Part shown: piece after piece, positions 33,216 through 45,344 of the stretch
How the letters are laid out: every line of letters begins with the position of its first letter
Numbering within the stretch: the stretch's first letter is position 1
Program-made: the position numbers and the translations under genes
The notes under the pieces: generated by a model
Told to the model about the DNA's origin: nothing
Seen by the model: the letters and a program-made list of their open reading frames with translations, nothing else
Databases searched by the model: none
Origin: Platycnemis pennipes
Taxonomy: Eukaryota > Arthropoda > Insecta > Odonata > Platycnemididae
Direction of reading: 5' to 3'
Assembly: GCA_933228895.1 (NCBI GenBank)
Contig: OW121848.1
Coordinates: forward strand, 138,712,615 to 138,776,614
DNA length: 64,000 nt

Positions 33216-33870
33216 ACGAATTCTAGCATCACTTACTCCGACAGTTGATTTTTATCTTAATATGCTACTTCTGTCTATCCTGCGTATGGTGCCAAAGTCA
33301 TTATAAATTGAATTTCTTATATCCCTTTGCACTTTTCTTTATTTTTGTCTCTCCAATTTCAAATTCTATACTTCAATTCATAGGAATCAACCTTCAACAA
33401 CATGTTCTCCTCTCTAACAATCCCTAATCCCTTATTCTATCACTATGATTAATCAAAAAAAAAAAACAATAGAAAAACAAAATGAAATGCACTAATTGGC
33501 AAATGAATGCATAAAAAAAAGAAATACGTAAAAGTAATTGTTGGTTATCTCATAGACATGCTGATGCAGCGTGAGAGGATTATTTTTCAAGTAACTGTAA
33601 TCTTGCGATTGACATTCTAGTCTCTTGAGTGTTTCTCAACCAAACTCTTTCAATCGCAGAATGATGCTTTTTGGACGCTCATACAAGTTTATTACAAAAC
33701 GTATTCTGTATCTTGTTTAATTCCTGAATCAAATATATATTAATTGGATATCTTAAGTTGGATTCATACTCCACGTGGGTCCTCACAAGGGCGAAATAAC
33801 ATCTTTCTTTTACTTTTCCACTTGAATGTCTTCCGAAATTCCGGAAATTCCTGGAAAAAGAAAAAAAAAT
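33216..33870. other. Unassigned AT-rich sequence
   Basis: It contains short poly-A runs near 33455-33480 and 33513-33521. Nothing else is recognised. Confidence 0.55.
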
Positions 33871-33944
33871 TGACTTTATCGGGATTTCAACCCGAATCCT
33901 TTGCTTTCCGGCCTGGTGCTGTAACCAATTAAGCTAATAAGACA
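33871..33944 (-). mobile_element. tRNA-like SINE head or tRNA pseudogene
   Basis: The minus strand has an A box TAGCTTAATTGGT and a B box GGTTGAAATCC, preceded by GGATTCG. A T9 run (33861-33869 on the complement) follows at once and would act as a Pol III terminator. The acceptor ends do not pair well, so a functional tRNA is unlikely. Confidence 0.6.
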
Positions 33945-34044
33945 TTCTCTTCCCTTATGGAAATTTTAGAGGCTTTAAAGGACATGATGTATTCTGAACT
34001 GCTTGACCACGTGCTTGACATATTATGTCTCAAAGAAGCCTCTG

Positions 34045-34125
34045 TCATGCGGATGGCGCCACCGTCCAAGTGGCACATGGACGGAAATCAGAGGATTCGG
34101 GTTCAAATCCCGGTCAAGGCGGTTG
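34045..34125 (+). mobile_element. tRNA-like SINE head
   Basis: A GAGGATTCGGGTTCAAATCC B-box region (34091-34110) is preceded by a tRNA-length segment and followed by a T8 run. The GGATTCGGGTT phrase is shared with the heads at 14385-14463 and 33871-33944. Confidence 0.55.
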
Positions 34126-37100
34126 ATTTTTTTTCTCTGTGGAAATTCTGCCATTGTGCAATTTCAGCGGGTAACGCCATTTAGGTTCTTTCGGCAAGTT
34201 CGCCATCCTTCATTTCCCTCTGTACGTTTGATACATCCCAGTCTTTTCAGCTTTGTGCCATAAACATTTCGATTCCCCCATGATAGATTTCAAGTAAAAG
34301 TTATGCCCAGATATCGTATGCACTTCACTTACCACCCTTATGTCTACTCCGGCCACATTATAATCTTGACTTTCTGACAGAAGTGCATCACTCTCTATTT
34401 TTAGGTTACTTCTAGCCCCCAGTCTTGACACCAATAATTGATGTAATTAAAATCTGTTTTACGGTAGTTTTAGGATTGCCCACTATTCATTTATATTTCG
34501 GCGCGTTTTATCTAAGCACTCCCCTAAACTTATTTTTACTTTGCGTGCCCTCGTCATGTCAATTACCAATGTTTATCAAATTTAGGAATTTTAAAATATA
34601 GAATACCGTTCAAGAGGTCGCCTCAGAAAATATTGATGTAATTCCCGAGGCCAGTTATTCACAATCTACCTACTACCAGTTGTATGAGAAATAAATATTC
34701 TAAGGAAATTCCTTATGGAGGAAAATCATTGCGTGGTACCTTCTGACACTAAATACATGGAAATTCATACAATTGGTTTAACCTTTCCGTCGATAGTTTA
34801 ATATCCTTACTAATTTAGAATTAATGCTACATTATGCATTATACCGACGACCTTTATTTTCATGTGAGCAACATATTTTCATGGGATATTTTTTATTATA
34901 ATTTAAGTATGAATATTAGCGGGTGATTTCATAAATGTTTCATTAATTCTGAAGTCCCAAATAATTAATATTTGATTGCATGGTGACAAAGGTTGTAATT
35001 TAATAATGTCGAAAATCTCGTTTACAATTAAAACGTTGATCTTGATTTCGTAGTAATGTTTTCTATTGCCATGTCCATCTTACTGCGGATTTGCACAGCA
35101 GAATAGGCTACCGTGACGGTTGAAATTTGTTTATGAAAATCCACCTCTAGAATGTAATGCAACTCATCGGCCTTAGGGCCGGTCGGCGACCAATTACTGA
35201 GTTACTAGCTAACTTCAAATTCATTAGAGAAACCTTTTCCCGTCCCTATGTCACCTCAAATTTCCAGCTCAATGTAGGCACAACAGCAAAACTTACTCTG
35301 AGAAAAAAATCATCATGAATTCCTAGTGTAATTGTTTCTCTACCGCAGGAGTATAAAATTTTTATTTGATTTTGTCGAGTTTTGGGTTCGCTTACCACCC
35401 CCGTGCAATAAATATAGCATCAACGCCTCTTAAAACTGTTATGGGCTTATTTGAGGAAACGCTCGATGCTCGATATTAGATCATTTTGATCTCTCACCGT
35501 CACTCATGAATGTCACTGATTTGAGTTGCCAGTACTATGATGGAAGGAGAACGCTACGAGAAATCCAACGGTCCAGCGGTCGTTTTTTATTCTCGCTCGG
35601 AATGTTTTGGCCACTCCTGTCCATAACACGGAGTCATTATTACTCATTTAGCCGTAGTATCGAAGGAGACTGGGGTGATGAGGAAAGGATTGAGTTATTT
35701 CCTGAAGTTGGAATGAATTTGGCGCGTTAAGGGCCATTAATTTTCATCCGAGACCATCTCTTATCTGACGCGATTCCCAAACCTGTTTAGAAGATTACCT
35801 TAACCAAGCCTTTGGGCCACACGCAGTGTGAGGCTACTGAGCTCATTCGTCTACGGCATAAAATCTGGAGTTCTATCATCATTTGGGAGTAGTAATGGAG
35901 AAGGCAGAACTGGATAGAAGGAAGACAGCCTCCGGGACAAGGAATGAGTGGGTTCGCACTTACGTCCGAGAGTTTTTGAGTGGTGTCGGGGAAAAGGAAG
36001 CCGTGTGTCTGCTAATATATCCGGGACGATATATTGTGAGGAAAAATTCTCAGTTTGTAGCAGTATAAGCGGTACCGACTCAGAAATGTAATATATTACA
36101 AACCGTAGTAGGCTCTGCTGGGTGGCGAAATTTCGGAGATGGATTCCCTAAACGTTGTGTCGGAGGATGCTTTAGCGAAAAAGGAGTTTCTTCTCTGGTC
36201 TCATCCAGAAGGTCATTAGGAGTACTTACAATTAGTGAGCGTTTGGGAACCAACTAATAAAGATTTTATTCGTGAACTGAACAATACACAAAAGGAAGCA
36301 GCGCGTTTCACAAAAAAGTAATACTACTAATTGAATCAAATGATGTTCATTCTACTTTGTAAAATATTTCCATGACTGGATGTATATACACGTCTTGGTG
36401 ATATCCACGCAATTTATTGGAAATAAAAATTGTGTTGATATCACAATGACTTGTTTATAAATCCAACAGTTCTGTGAGTATATAGGATGTGGTAACCCAC
36501 TATCGGAATGACTTGGTTAAGAAACTCGGAAGACAAGAAGGTTTAGCGGCCGGTTAAAGTTATCGGAGCCATTCAAACCGAACTATTCAGTGGCTGACCC
36601 GGAATATATGTATATTTCTCCCCGAGAACTACATTGGTAGACAGAAAACACAAAATGAGAGGAATATATTACATCAGAACATTTTTTTCCGTGCTCTTCA
36701 GATCATGTGTAGTCAGCGTTTATTCCAATCACCCAAAAGGAGTGTACTAATGAGCAAGTATAAATGTAAATTGGAATACATCTGAAATTTTATCGATAGA
36801 TAGTGAAATGTGTGCTTTTAAGGAAGTTCACTTGTGCTTTATGATTTTCGTACGAGGTTAAAAGTTAGAAGTGATTATTGTCCACCTAATATTGCCAAAA
36901 CCACTTAAATTCAACCCTTAAACAGTAAGATACCTCACGATTTGTATAATTTTATTTAGAGCGCCGGTTCCCTTCACCCTAAAAAATGTTCTAAAATAGG
37001 AAAACAATTTTTTAGACGAGACTAAGCATTCGATTGAATATCTGTTCGTGGGGGAAATATGACTGCTTATTTATCTGGATATTTATCAGTAAGTGAATAT

Positions 37101-37767
37101 ATTAAACGTGAGAAAGACGCCAACGAAAGATGCCTTCCGTACAAATCTCTTCTGTATCAAAATTTTGGAGGCATTGGAATTCGTCAACAGTGATTTCTAG
37201 TCTCCAAGCCTAAGTTTCGAATTTGATCTGTCAACCTCTCACATGATGCAATTATTTACGCACACATTAACTCGTCATGTTATATAGTTTCTAAACCTTT
37301 TTTATTTATTACTTTATACACGTCGCATACTTTCCACCATAAACTCTAGTGAGAATCCGACAAATTCCGTAACTTGTATCACGTGATTTTGACGAGAGCG
37401 AAGTTTCTGAAACCTATTGTTCCCCTCATTAAATAACACCATTACGGCGACGGTGGGAAAAGTTCTCTGTTCCGCCGGACGGGTAGAGATGACACAGCTC
37501 GTCATCGTGGGAAAACATGAAAGTGTTGACATTTACTCCGTATTCCCCGAAAAAAAAACTATTTCAGCCCTTGCACCAGGGTGGCGTGGGCGAGGAAGAT
37601 ATGACCTCATCAATGACGACACCTTTTGTAGAGAGATGGATGGATAATACTTTATTTACTCTAGGAATAATATCCTTTGGAGCATGAATATGTAATGACA
37701 GCTCAGACAGGCTAGATCATATCAGGGAAACAATCACCATCAGAGTAATCAATCCATCACATTGAAA
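34126..37767. other. Unassigned sequence
   Basis: No gene, RNA or known repeat was recognised in this 3.6-kb stretch, which is the most feature-poor part of the window. It may be unique host DNA. Confidence 0.5.
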
Positions 37768-38150
37768 GTAAATCTACATCTACCCAATACCTTGCAAGCC
37801 ACCATAAATGTGTGCAGCAGGAGGTGAATTCACACCAAACATGCATTGCATATCATGCATAAAAAGGATTAGTTATTAAATTCTAGTCTACGCTTCAATA
37901 TTTAAAAAATATAAAAATAGCAAAGCAAGCAAGCAATATGTATGCTGTTATTTGGGTTAGCTTGAAGTTCTTATACCAACATGCAACTACCTATGATATC
38001 CATTTTTACACTTGTATCTATACTATTGGATATATTTACAGCTATTTATATCCCTGATTGTGAGAAAAAGAAGGTCATTTTGAATCTGTCACTTCGGCAA
38101 CCAACTTCTCTAATTTTATGGTTATGGTCCAGTCTGCCATAGTAAGTTGG
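37768..38150 (-). mobile_element. CR1-like LINE 3' portion
   Basis: The minus strand encodes HNHKIREVGCRSDRFKMTFF, parallel to QANKISEIDCRTYIFKMSFF in the 5520-7210 element. A 3' UTR and a tail ending GGTATTGGGTAGATGTAGAT then follow toward 37768. The 5' limit near 38150 is approximate. Confidence 0.7.
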
Positions 38151-40830
38151 AGTTCGCAAAATATTTTAAATTATGTAATTACATTCAAAGTAATAGCTCA
38201 CAACATACAGCAATTAATACAAATACAAATTCTTTACATTGGAGTGATCACATCAAACCAATGTATTCATTCGTTCGTTTCATAGAAAATGTTCACGTAT
38301 AGGTATATCAAATTTTATTGATATAAAACGTAAACAAACATTATTAAAATCTTTCCATTGTCGTGATGATCTTTAAATTTCTAGGAATCGAATTTCACAT
38401 ATTACAGGATTTATATGAAAGGAATTATGGTACATAGTGGTCCTGTGACAGGATATAACCGATTTGTTTCTCGCATTCCTTGTTTCGTTAAACTAAATTA
38501 TTTAGTTGAGGCTGGAAAATACTTTTGCTGTTCCTCGATGTCTTCATTAGAATCTTATTAAGAGATGGGAGATGCATCAGTTCACCGGGAAGTCGGCCCG
38601 GAAGTGACCCATGAGGATAAGCTCTGTTCTCGAAGTTCTCTCAGGATAAAAGAGTCCGACCTTGCCCGCAAGGCTCTTGGGATGAAGGCAAGGAGGTGAA
38701 GGTCGCCCCTTGGGTGCGCTTTTCCTCAGCTTTCTCTGTCTCTCCCCCTTTCTCTGGAGAACGGGGCGAGGCGAAGGGTGTGAGGACCGTTCTCGAGAGT
38801 TGAAAAATCGGGCGCCAAGTGGATTCGATCCACTGGGAGCGTGTGCCGCGCGTTGTGTAATCGTCCATTCTCCTCGATGTGACTCCGTGTATCCTCTCCT
38901 CTCTCTCCGCGAAGTTAGCGGGACTACTTCCGTCCGGGCTTTTTAAAAGGCATAAGGAAAAGAGCGTGACTGGGTGTGAAGTGATGATTACGTGGTCGTT
39001 AGGGTGGGCCGAAAAAAGTTTTTTTTTCCGGATCAAATTTGCCCTATGCGGGAAAGTTGTGTACGTGCCGCTTTGTCGTCTGTTTTAAAGCATTGTCTAT
39101 AGCCAAATGAAGGATGAGACATTTATAAAGGAACTGCTTTCGAAAAAAATATTAATTTATCCCAAACACGGCTCCCAGAAGTGATCTATTTGAAGTGATG
39201 CTTGGAGCACGTCAACATTTTTCGTGTTGTACGGATTGCCTGTACTCTAATTATTCTCTTTATTCTTAGGCATCGTATAAGCCATAGATTTCGTCAAATA
39301 AACTTCAAATTTCACTGTTGTAATGTAAAAACATGTATCTATCGTTGATATGTACCAATATCCCAGTATTTGGAACAAATTACTCTCCATAACAGTTTGT
39401 TTCCCGTTTCCGCCTGAATTTCAGCAAAATTTTAAACTTTAGAGCTCGGGCAGCATTAACCGATTTCGAAAACATTTTGCATGCAAGATTCTGATATCAG
39501 TACACAAATTTCCCACGCAGGGGAAATTTCATTCGGAAAAGAAACCTTTTTCGGGCCACCCTAGTGGTCGTGTCCCCTCTAAGATTGGTGTCTTGTCGCC
39601 TTTAAGTCACGCCTGGTAGCCAGCAGATAAAAATGTAAGAGTTATGGTATCGTCAGTTCCGCGAGCTTCATCTGCTCTCAGGGAATCCGCTTGAACTACC
39701 ACTTTTTATGAAATGAGAGATACGCGTGTGAAAATATAAGTAGCTAGCATTTTCTATTTTTACATCTTTTCATTCGAGTCATTTTTGTTTCCAACTATAG
39801 TGCGAAGGATGACACACGTAAAATGTCAATAAGTGTCAACTTCAAATTATGTACTACCACATTTGGGAAGGTGTGGTTGTAATTGATATAATAATACTAG
39901 GGCATACTATATTTGCTATATCTGATATTAATTATACATGTGATATTTGATATTGAGTCGATGATGACACACGACCTTGCGGTATAGTTTTGCATTGCTG
40001 TCTTTTTTGTATTTAAATTATACTTTTGCAGAGGAACAGATTCAGGCATTATGTAGTGAGGAGTGGTGTTTGATTAAAACAGATATTGTTGTATTTCTTT
40101 TGGTTCAAAATCAATGAATTATTGGTAGATATACCTATATAAATTATAGGAAAAAATTAGGATCACAGAGAAATTTTAGCTCATACGGCGTGAACATAAG
40201 GGTTATTCTGATACGTCCATTGCGTCTTTCAATACTTCAATTGCATCACATTCAACTCTAGGTACACCCGTTTGCAGATTTCTTTCGTCTTCTTTACGCT
40301 CCAATGTTTCTCATAGTTTCGAGTGTCTTTAAATGCTTAAATGCCTTTTTACAAGAAGCAAATAGCACAATTGGAGTTTGCGTAAATCGTGGCAGTTGCG
40401 TTCACGAATGCATAGAAATAGACAGGTGACTAATTTCAGCTTAGTCGTCCATAAATACTTTCATGAATCAGCCCTGACGAATACAAGCCTTATGTGAAAC
40501 GGTCTTGTTACTCAATCGAATTTTGAACGTAAGAGAGTATTAGCAATTCTCATCAAATCGTTTATCAGAATTTTTCCTAGTTCTAATAACTTTATTTAGG
40601 TATGATATAGGTACTCTCTAAATGGAGTTGTAATTTATTCCAGCGTAAAATTAAGACTGTACAATGTTGAAAGACGTTTTCATTAATCCATCAATCCTTG
40701 AATCTCCGGCTTCACCGTGGGGTAGCTCATTACGAGATCATATGAAAAGTGGTGGCTCTCTGGTTATATTCGCTCATTAGGCAATTTTTTTTCCCAGTTT
40801 AATCGCTGAGAAAAGCTCCGGGGCTATACA
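38151..40830. other. Unassigned sequence with a GC-rich island
   Basis: The GC-rich block at about 38580-39040 has a 131-codon minus-strand frame (38641-39036) overlapping plus-strand frames, with no domain. AGTGGATTCGATCCACT near 38818-38834 is a small palindrome. Confidence 0.45.
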
Positions 40831-41103
40831 AATGACAACAAAACGTAACTTTATAATTCCATGTATAAAAAGAGGCTTTTTTGCGAACTATGTTTCACTG
40901 CGGTTCAGCATCATCAGGAAAAAAAATTACATCCAACAGGCATGTATATACAGGTCAACAAGAATATACACAGCCAACACATTTATACATGCCTGTTGAA
41001 TATAATTTTTTTGCCTGATGATGCTGAACCGCAGTTAATCCTATAGGTCGCATAAAAGCCTCTTTTTATGCGTGGAATTACAAAGTTATGTTATGTTGTC
41101 ATT
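40831..41103. mobile_element. Foldback element with ~118-bp inverted arms
   Basis: Arm 40831-40948 and arm 40984-41103 are inverted copies that match along almost their full length (I estimate 85-90 per cent), around a 35-nt loop. Shared blocks include AATGACAACA at the ends, CATAAAAAGAGGCTTTT, CTGCGGTTCAGCATCATCAG and AACAGGCATGTATA. There is no coding and no clear target duplication. The structure fits a MITE or foldback transposon. Confidence 0.9.
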
Positions 41104-42516
41104 CATCACGTAAAAATTTCACCAAGTTACGCCTGAAACTATTAATAGCTTGGGAAGGTGTAAAATCCCAGTTACTGATGACATATAAGTGAAAGTTTAC
41201 TCCCATTACGTTTCTAGTCAGAGGAAGACATTCGAATCCCTACGCCCTAAGGGAATCCCTACGCCAAGGCACTGCCCCACAGGCAGTACTGCGCGGCAGT
41301 CACGAATCACCGTAATCGCTATTTTTTTATGACTTTCAAACCAGCTAGTAACATGGTAGTAGTTGTTCCTGTCCCATAGTATGCTCGTAATAACGGAGTC
41401 TTGCTTTGTTTTCTCTACATTTAGTCTCCTTACTGTCCTCTTCGCCATTGTGGTGGTTTTAGAAAATTATTTAAATCTTGATTTTTTTCTTTTCACACGT
41501 ATACCAGGTTTAAATTTACGCCTTGGTATCACAGGAGAAATCAATGTTTGTATTACAGTTCGGTAGAATTCCTGACTTTAATAATCAATTGCATTTTATC
41601 ATGATCTCATCGGATAGCTACATTTCGTCAGTACATCTTTATTAATATAATCAATGCATAGAGTTAATTGATTAGTGGATAATGCACTGTTTTCCAATAT
41701 CCTAATGTTGAGCCTAAATCTTTGCCTTTTCTGACAAGCACTACCACGGTCGGTTGTTTCCAGTTCTAGCCCCAGTTAATATTTAGTTGCCATAATGATT
41801 ACCTAGTGACATAGGACTGTGATGCTGATATATTTGGGACTCCTATATTTGTTGATTATGCGTGATTAATTAGCGTTAAAATTGATATTAAAGATTTTTA
41901 CGGGGTAATTACCCTCCTACCTGTAATATTTAAATCATTAAATCGTCCTCTGAAGAATGCTTTCTACTGCTAATTAAAAACACTTTTGATTACAGTTAGT
42001 CATTGTTTTTTACCCAGCATCCAAAGTTGAATTCCACTGGCGTTCTAGAAAATGTTGACAGAGTGACCGTAAATGTTTCTATTTTTTTACGCATAAGAAT
42101 AAAGTTGTTCAGCATATTTGGAGTAATCTTGTGGACATTTAAAAAAAATGGTAAATAGAATTCCTTAGTTGCTTTCCAGAGTTATTAAAGAAAGCCCGAC
42201 TATGGTTTCGGCATACACTATCGGGAAATTACATAAAAAGGCCTCGACTTTTTTAAAGTGGCATTACATGCCAAAATTATGGCCAGTCTTTGTTAAATCT
42301 CTGTGAAAAATATGCAAGGGATTTCATGTTCAACGAATCAGCTACATCCCCTCATCATAAGCGGCAGGTCGCCAAAATAATCATTAAATGTCAAATATTC
42401 TTTCTTATTTTCAATAGTTTTTAAATTATTTTCCTATACCTGAGTATCAGCACAAATGGCTGTTTAATTATACACCTATATCACGGGTTCAACTAATAAT
42501 AATAGCTTACTTATTG
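41104..42516. other. Unassigned AT-rich sequence
   Basis: A small direct repeat of AATCCCTACGCC occurs near 41235-41271. No gene is recognised. Confidence 0.5.
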
Positions 42517-42569
42517 TCTCATTATCCTCTTAATGTCAGTTTACTGCGCGTAAACTGACATTAATGAGA
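42517..42569. repeat. 15-bp hairpin with split inverted repeat
   Basis: Positions 42530-42544 pair perfectly with 42550-42564 around a 5-nt loop (TGCGC). TCTCATTA at 42517-42524 also complements TAATGAGA at 42562-42569, so the inverted repeat extends outward past an 8-nt insertion in the left arm. Confidence 0.9.
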
Positions 42570-43841
42570 TATCAGACTCGTATGTAGTAATGATTACGAT
42601 GTCTTGGGCTTAGTCTCTGAGGTGAAATGAAGTATAAGAAAACATATAAGACTCGGCAGTTTATGCATGGCCTTCGTGAGTATTTAATGGTCCCCTTAAT
42701 CAATATTCTGAGAGTTTAACGAGTATTCAATCAATGTCTCTGATTGTCTGCCATGACCGGGTGTCCGCCTATCTCCACGCATCTCGCCGTGGAGAAAGTT
42801 GCAGCGGAGATGCCATCGCTCGGCGTAAGTAGTACTTCCCCGCTCTCGGCATGTAAGGGTGCCGGTTTCTTTACATCCTGCTATTTCTCCTGAGAATTTG
42901 TCGCGGAGTACGGAAACCGGAAGGAGTTCTCGCGGGAATTCACAGTGCGTGAAGCATAAGACTTCGATTGCTGCGATCACAAGTCACGAGTTACATCGAC
43001 GATGCATTTTACCGCCTCCATCCTCTCTGTCTAACTCCTTCGCGGGAAAGGACCGAATGCGGTGGTCTCTCAACTGCGCGGAGACTTCTGGTAAATCAAT
43101 TCGACGCAGATGGTTTATCATTTCCGTGCTCGAAGGAACGATGGTGTTCCGGCGAAATGCTACGAACTTTCACCGTCGCCGACCTGAAATATTTATTCTG
43201 GGCGTCATTCTCGATTATGCAATACCGAATTGATTTCAATGGCCATAGTGGTTCCTCGGTAATTGGTGGGTTTGCAAGGAAGTCGCCGCCTCATTTGAGA
43301 GGAAACCATTCATTAATGATAACACTGGAACAGCTATCATAAAGTTTCCTCCTTTGATTTACTTTTCGCATAAAAGGAGTGAGGGAAACCATAAAATTGT
43401 TGCTGAGTCGTTAACGTCTGAAAAGAGTCTCATTTTTTTTATTCCGCATTATAGTTTTTATGGTGACCGATTCACGATTGACAACCAAATTGGTTGAATG
43501 TAACAACTGCGATTCATGTCGGTCCTTACAGTGGTTTTTCTTTTACCTTATCTCCATGGCGATACAAATCCAATTCAATGGCTTCCCTCCATAAGAAATT
43601 TCTTTTGATGAATACAGCTGAGCTAGACTGCGACTTGACCGGCTAGCGGCTAAGTTACTATCGATGGAGGAACAAATCAATTACCATCTGTGAGTAGTCG
43701 TCGATAGCCCGCCCATTTAATTTGTAAAGCCGGGCAAAGATAAAATGCAGGAGAAGCAGTAGTGTTGAATGCTTAATTCATCACTTTTTAATTTACTGAT
43801 AATTCGTGCGCGCTTTGAAATTATTGGCAATCAAAGCTTGT
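42570..43841. other. Unassigned sequence
   Basis: Two overlapping 124-codon plus-strand frames (42859-43233 and 42968-43342) and a 94-codon minus frame occupy the same DNA. None has a recognised domain, so I do not call a gene. Confidence 0.45.
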
Positions 43842-45344
43842 CTGATCTTCTCAGTATTAGTGATAGTAGTAGTTCTGATGTTTTTTGGTTGCGTCGACGG
43901 CTGAGGTCATTTTGCACCGCCCACAATCTAATTTATACTGCCCAAAGTTATAGTCAGTAAGAGTGCAATACTGATATTATTATACTTACCTGTATGAATT
44001 TAGAGAATAAGTGTGCACGTAGACAGTGGTAACTTAGATGTTATTATAAAGGCCAGTTGCTTTCATAAAAGATGCGACTCGGGATAGACAGTTGGAGTCA
44101 TTACCTAGGATTTGTTCTAGGCCTCCTCTGATGCCTAGTTGCTCGCGTGCATCCCGGTGTATGTCGCTCTCTGTCAGGACGTGTCGAACGCTAAGAGGAC
44201 AGTCGCAGTCATCACACCGAGGTGGGTTCTCTTCTGCAAAGAGGTACGAGTGGGTTAGCGCGCAATTCTCAGCCGAATGATGACTACTTCCTCTCGGCGA
44301 CTTTTCCTGGCGGAAGTGGCCACACTGACGTTACCGGTTTTATGCAACCTAGCTTCTTTTGGTCACATCTGCCCAACATTTGCCACACTGCTCTAGGGCG
44401 ACTTTCCGTAGGTGAGCCTGCCGATCCTGATAAGGCACCAGAGTCGTCGTCTGCTCACGGATGTGAAGATCTTCTTTCGCTGCTGTCTGCTTTCTCATTC
44501 CCATCGATTCCCGTATGTCCAGGGACCCAGAGAAAGATAACTTTTGTTCCCTTCTTGCGGAGGGATAGAAGAGAAATGTGTATATTCTGGACAATGGGAT
44601 GCATGGGAGAAAATTCAGAAATAGATTACAGTGCGCTCATGGAGTCTGCGCAGATAGAGAAGGACTCGGCAGCCTCCCGGATCCCATCAAGAGCCTTCTT
44701 AATTTCCAGCAGCTCGGCAGTGTATAAGCTACACAGCGAGCTGAGACTAGCCGGGATGATACCTTGATGGGGCGAGATAACCGCGCGCGAACAATCTACA
44801 TCCGAATTCGATCCATCCCTGAATACGGGGATGAATTCCGGGTGGCGAAAGATAAATTCATTGTCAAGACACTGGTACTCTGGAGCTGTAGTCTTATTGT
44901 AGACACTGGTACTCTGGAGCAGTAGCTTTATGTCGTGAAGCAAGGGTCATATGAATTTTAGGGGGCGGATTTATCCAAGTAGGGTTACTGGAGTACCTTA
45001 CAGAATAAACGTCTGGGAGCATAAGCCCACTGTCCTGAATAAAAAGTTTAAAACGCAGGCTGAGCGGCTTGGTGGTTCTTGTCCGTCTGTTAAAAAGTTC
45101 TACAAATTTAGGGTTAAAAATTACTTTAAAACAAGGGTGGCTCGTTGAGGTTAAAACCTTGGCCACATATGAGCAAATTAAAATATTTCTGCGGTACGAC
45201 AACGGCGGCTCCCCAGCATGGATGCCGGGGAGGACCGGACTGGTCCTGAAGGCACCAAGGGATATCCGGAGCCCTGCATTGTGTACTGTTGTCAAAGGTT
45301 TCATGTATTTCTCGCGGCTAGATGCGTAAACCTGATCTTCTCAG
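43842..45344 (-). mobile_element. I-group-like LINE, 5'-truncated, RNase H domain, 13-bp TSD
   Basis: The insertion 43855-45331 (1477 bp) lies between perfect CTGATCTTCTCAG repeats at 43842-43854 and 45332-45344. Minus-strand coding begins after the RT with KPLTTVHNAGLRISLGAFRT and LSYRRNILICSYVAKVL. An RNase H domain follows, with its acidic residues visible in RDGSNSDV, YTAELLEIKKAL and CADSMSAL. A terminal CDDCDCPLSVRHVLTES motif ends near 44040. The 3' UTR carries GCAAAATGACCTCAGCCGTC and ends in ACTACTACTATCACT. A 34-bp period duplication near 44867-44920 and other shifts break the frame. Retention of RNase H points to the I/LOA/Nimb side of the LINE tree (inference). Confidence 0.93.

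Noticed and set aside
33871..33944. Functional tRNA gene on the minus strand
   Set aside because: Good A and B boxes and an oligo-T terminator, but the acceptor arms do not form a 7-bp stem and a clear isotype cannot be assigned.
38641..39036. 131-codon minus-strand frame in a GC-rich block
   Set aside because: Overlapping frames of similar length exist on the plus strand and no domain or splice evidence is visible.
41235..41271. CRISPR-like short direct repeats
   Set aside because: Only two short copies of AATCCCTACGCC with no regular spacers, in a eukaryotic context.
44222..44767. 181-codon plus-strand open frame
   Set aside because: It lies antisense to the RNase H region of the minus-strand LINE, whose coding motifs are clear; the plus frame has no recognisable domain.
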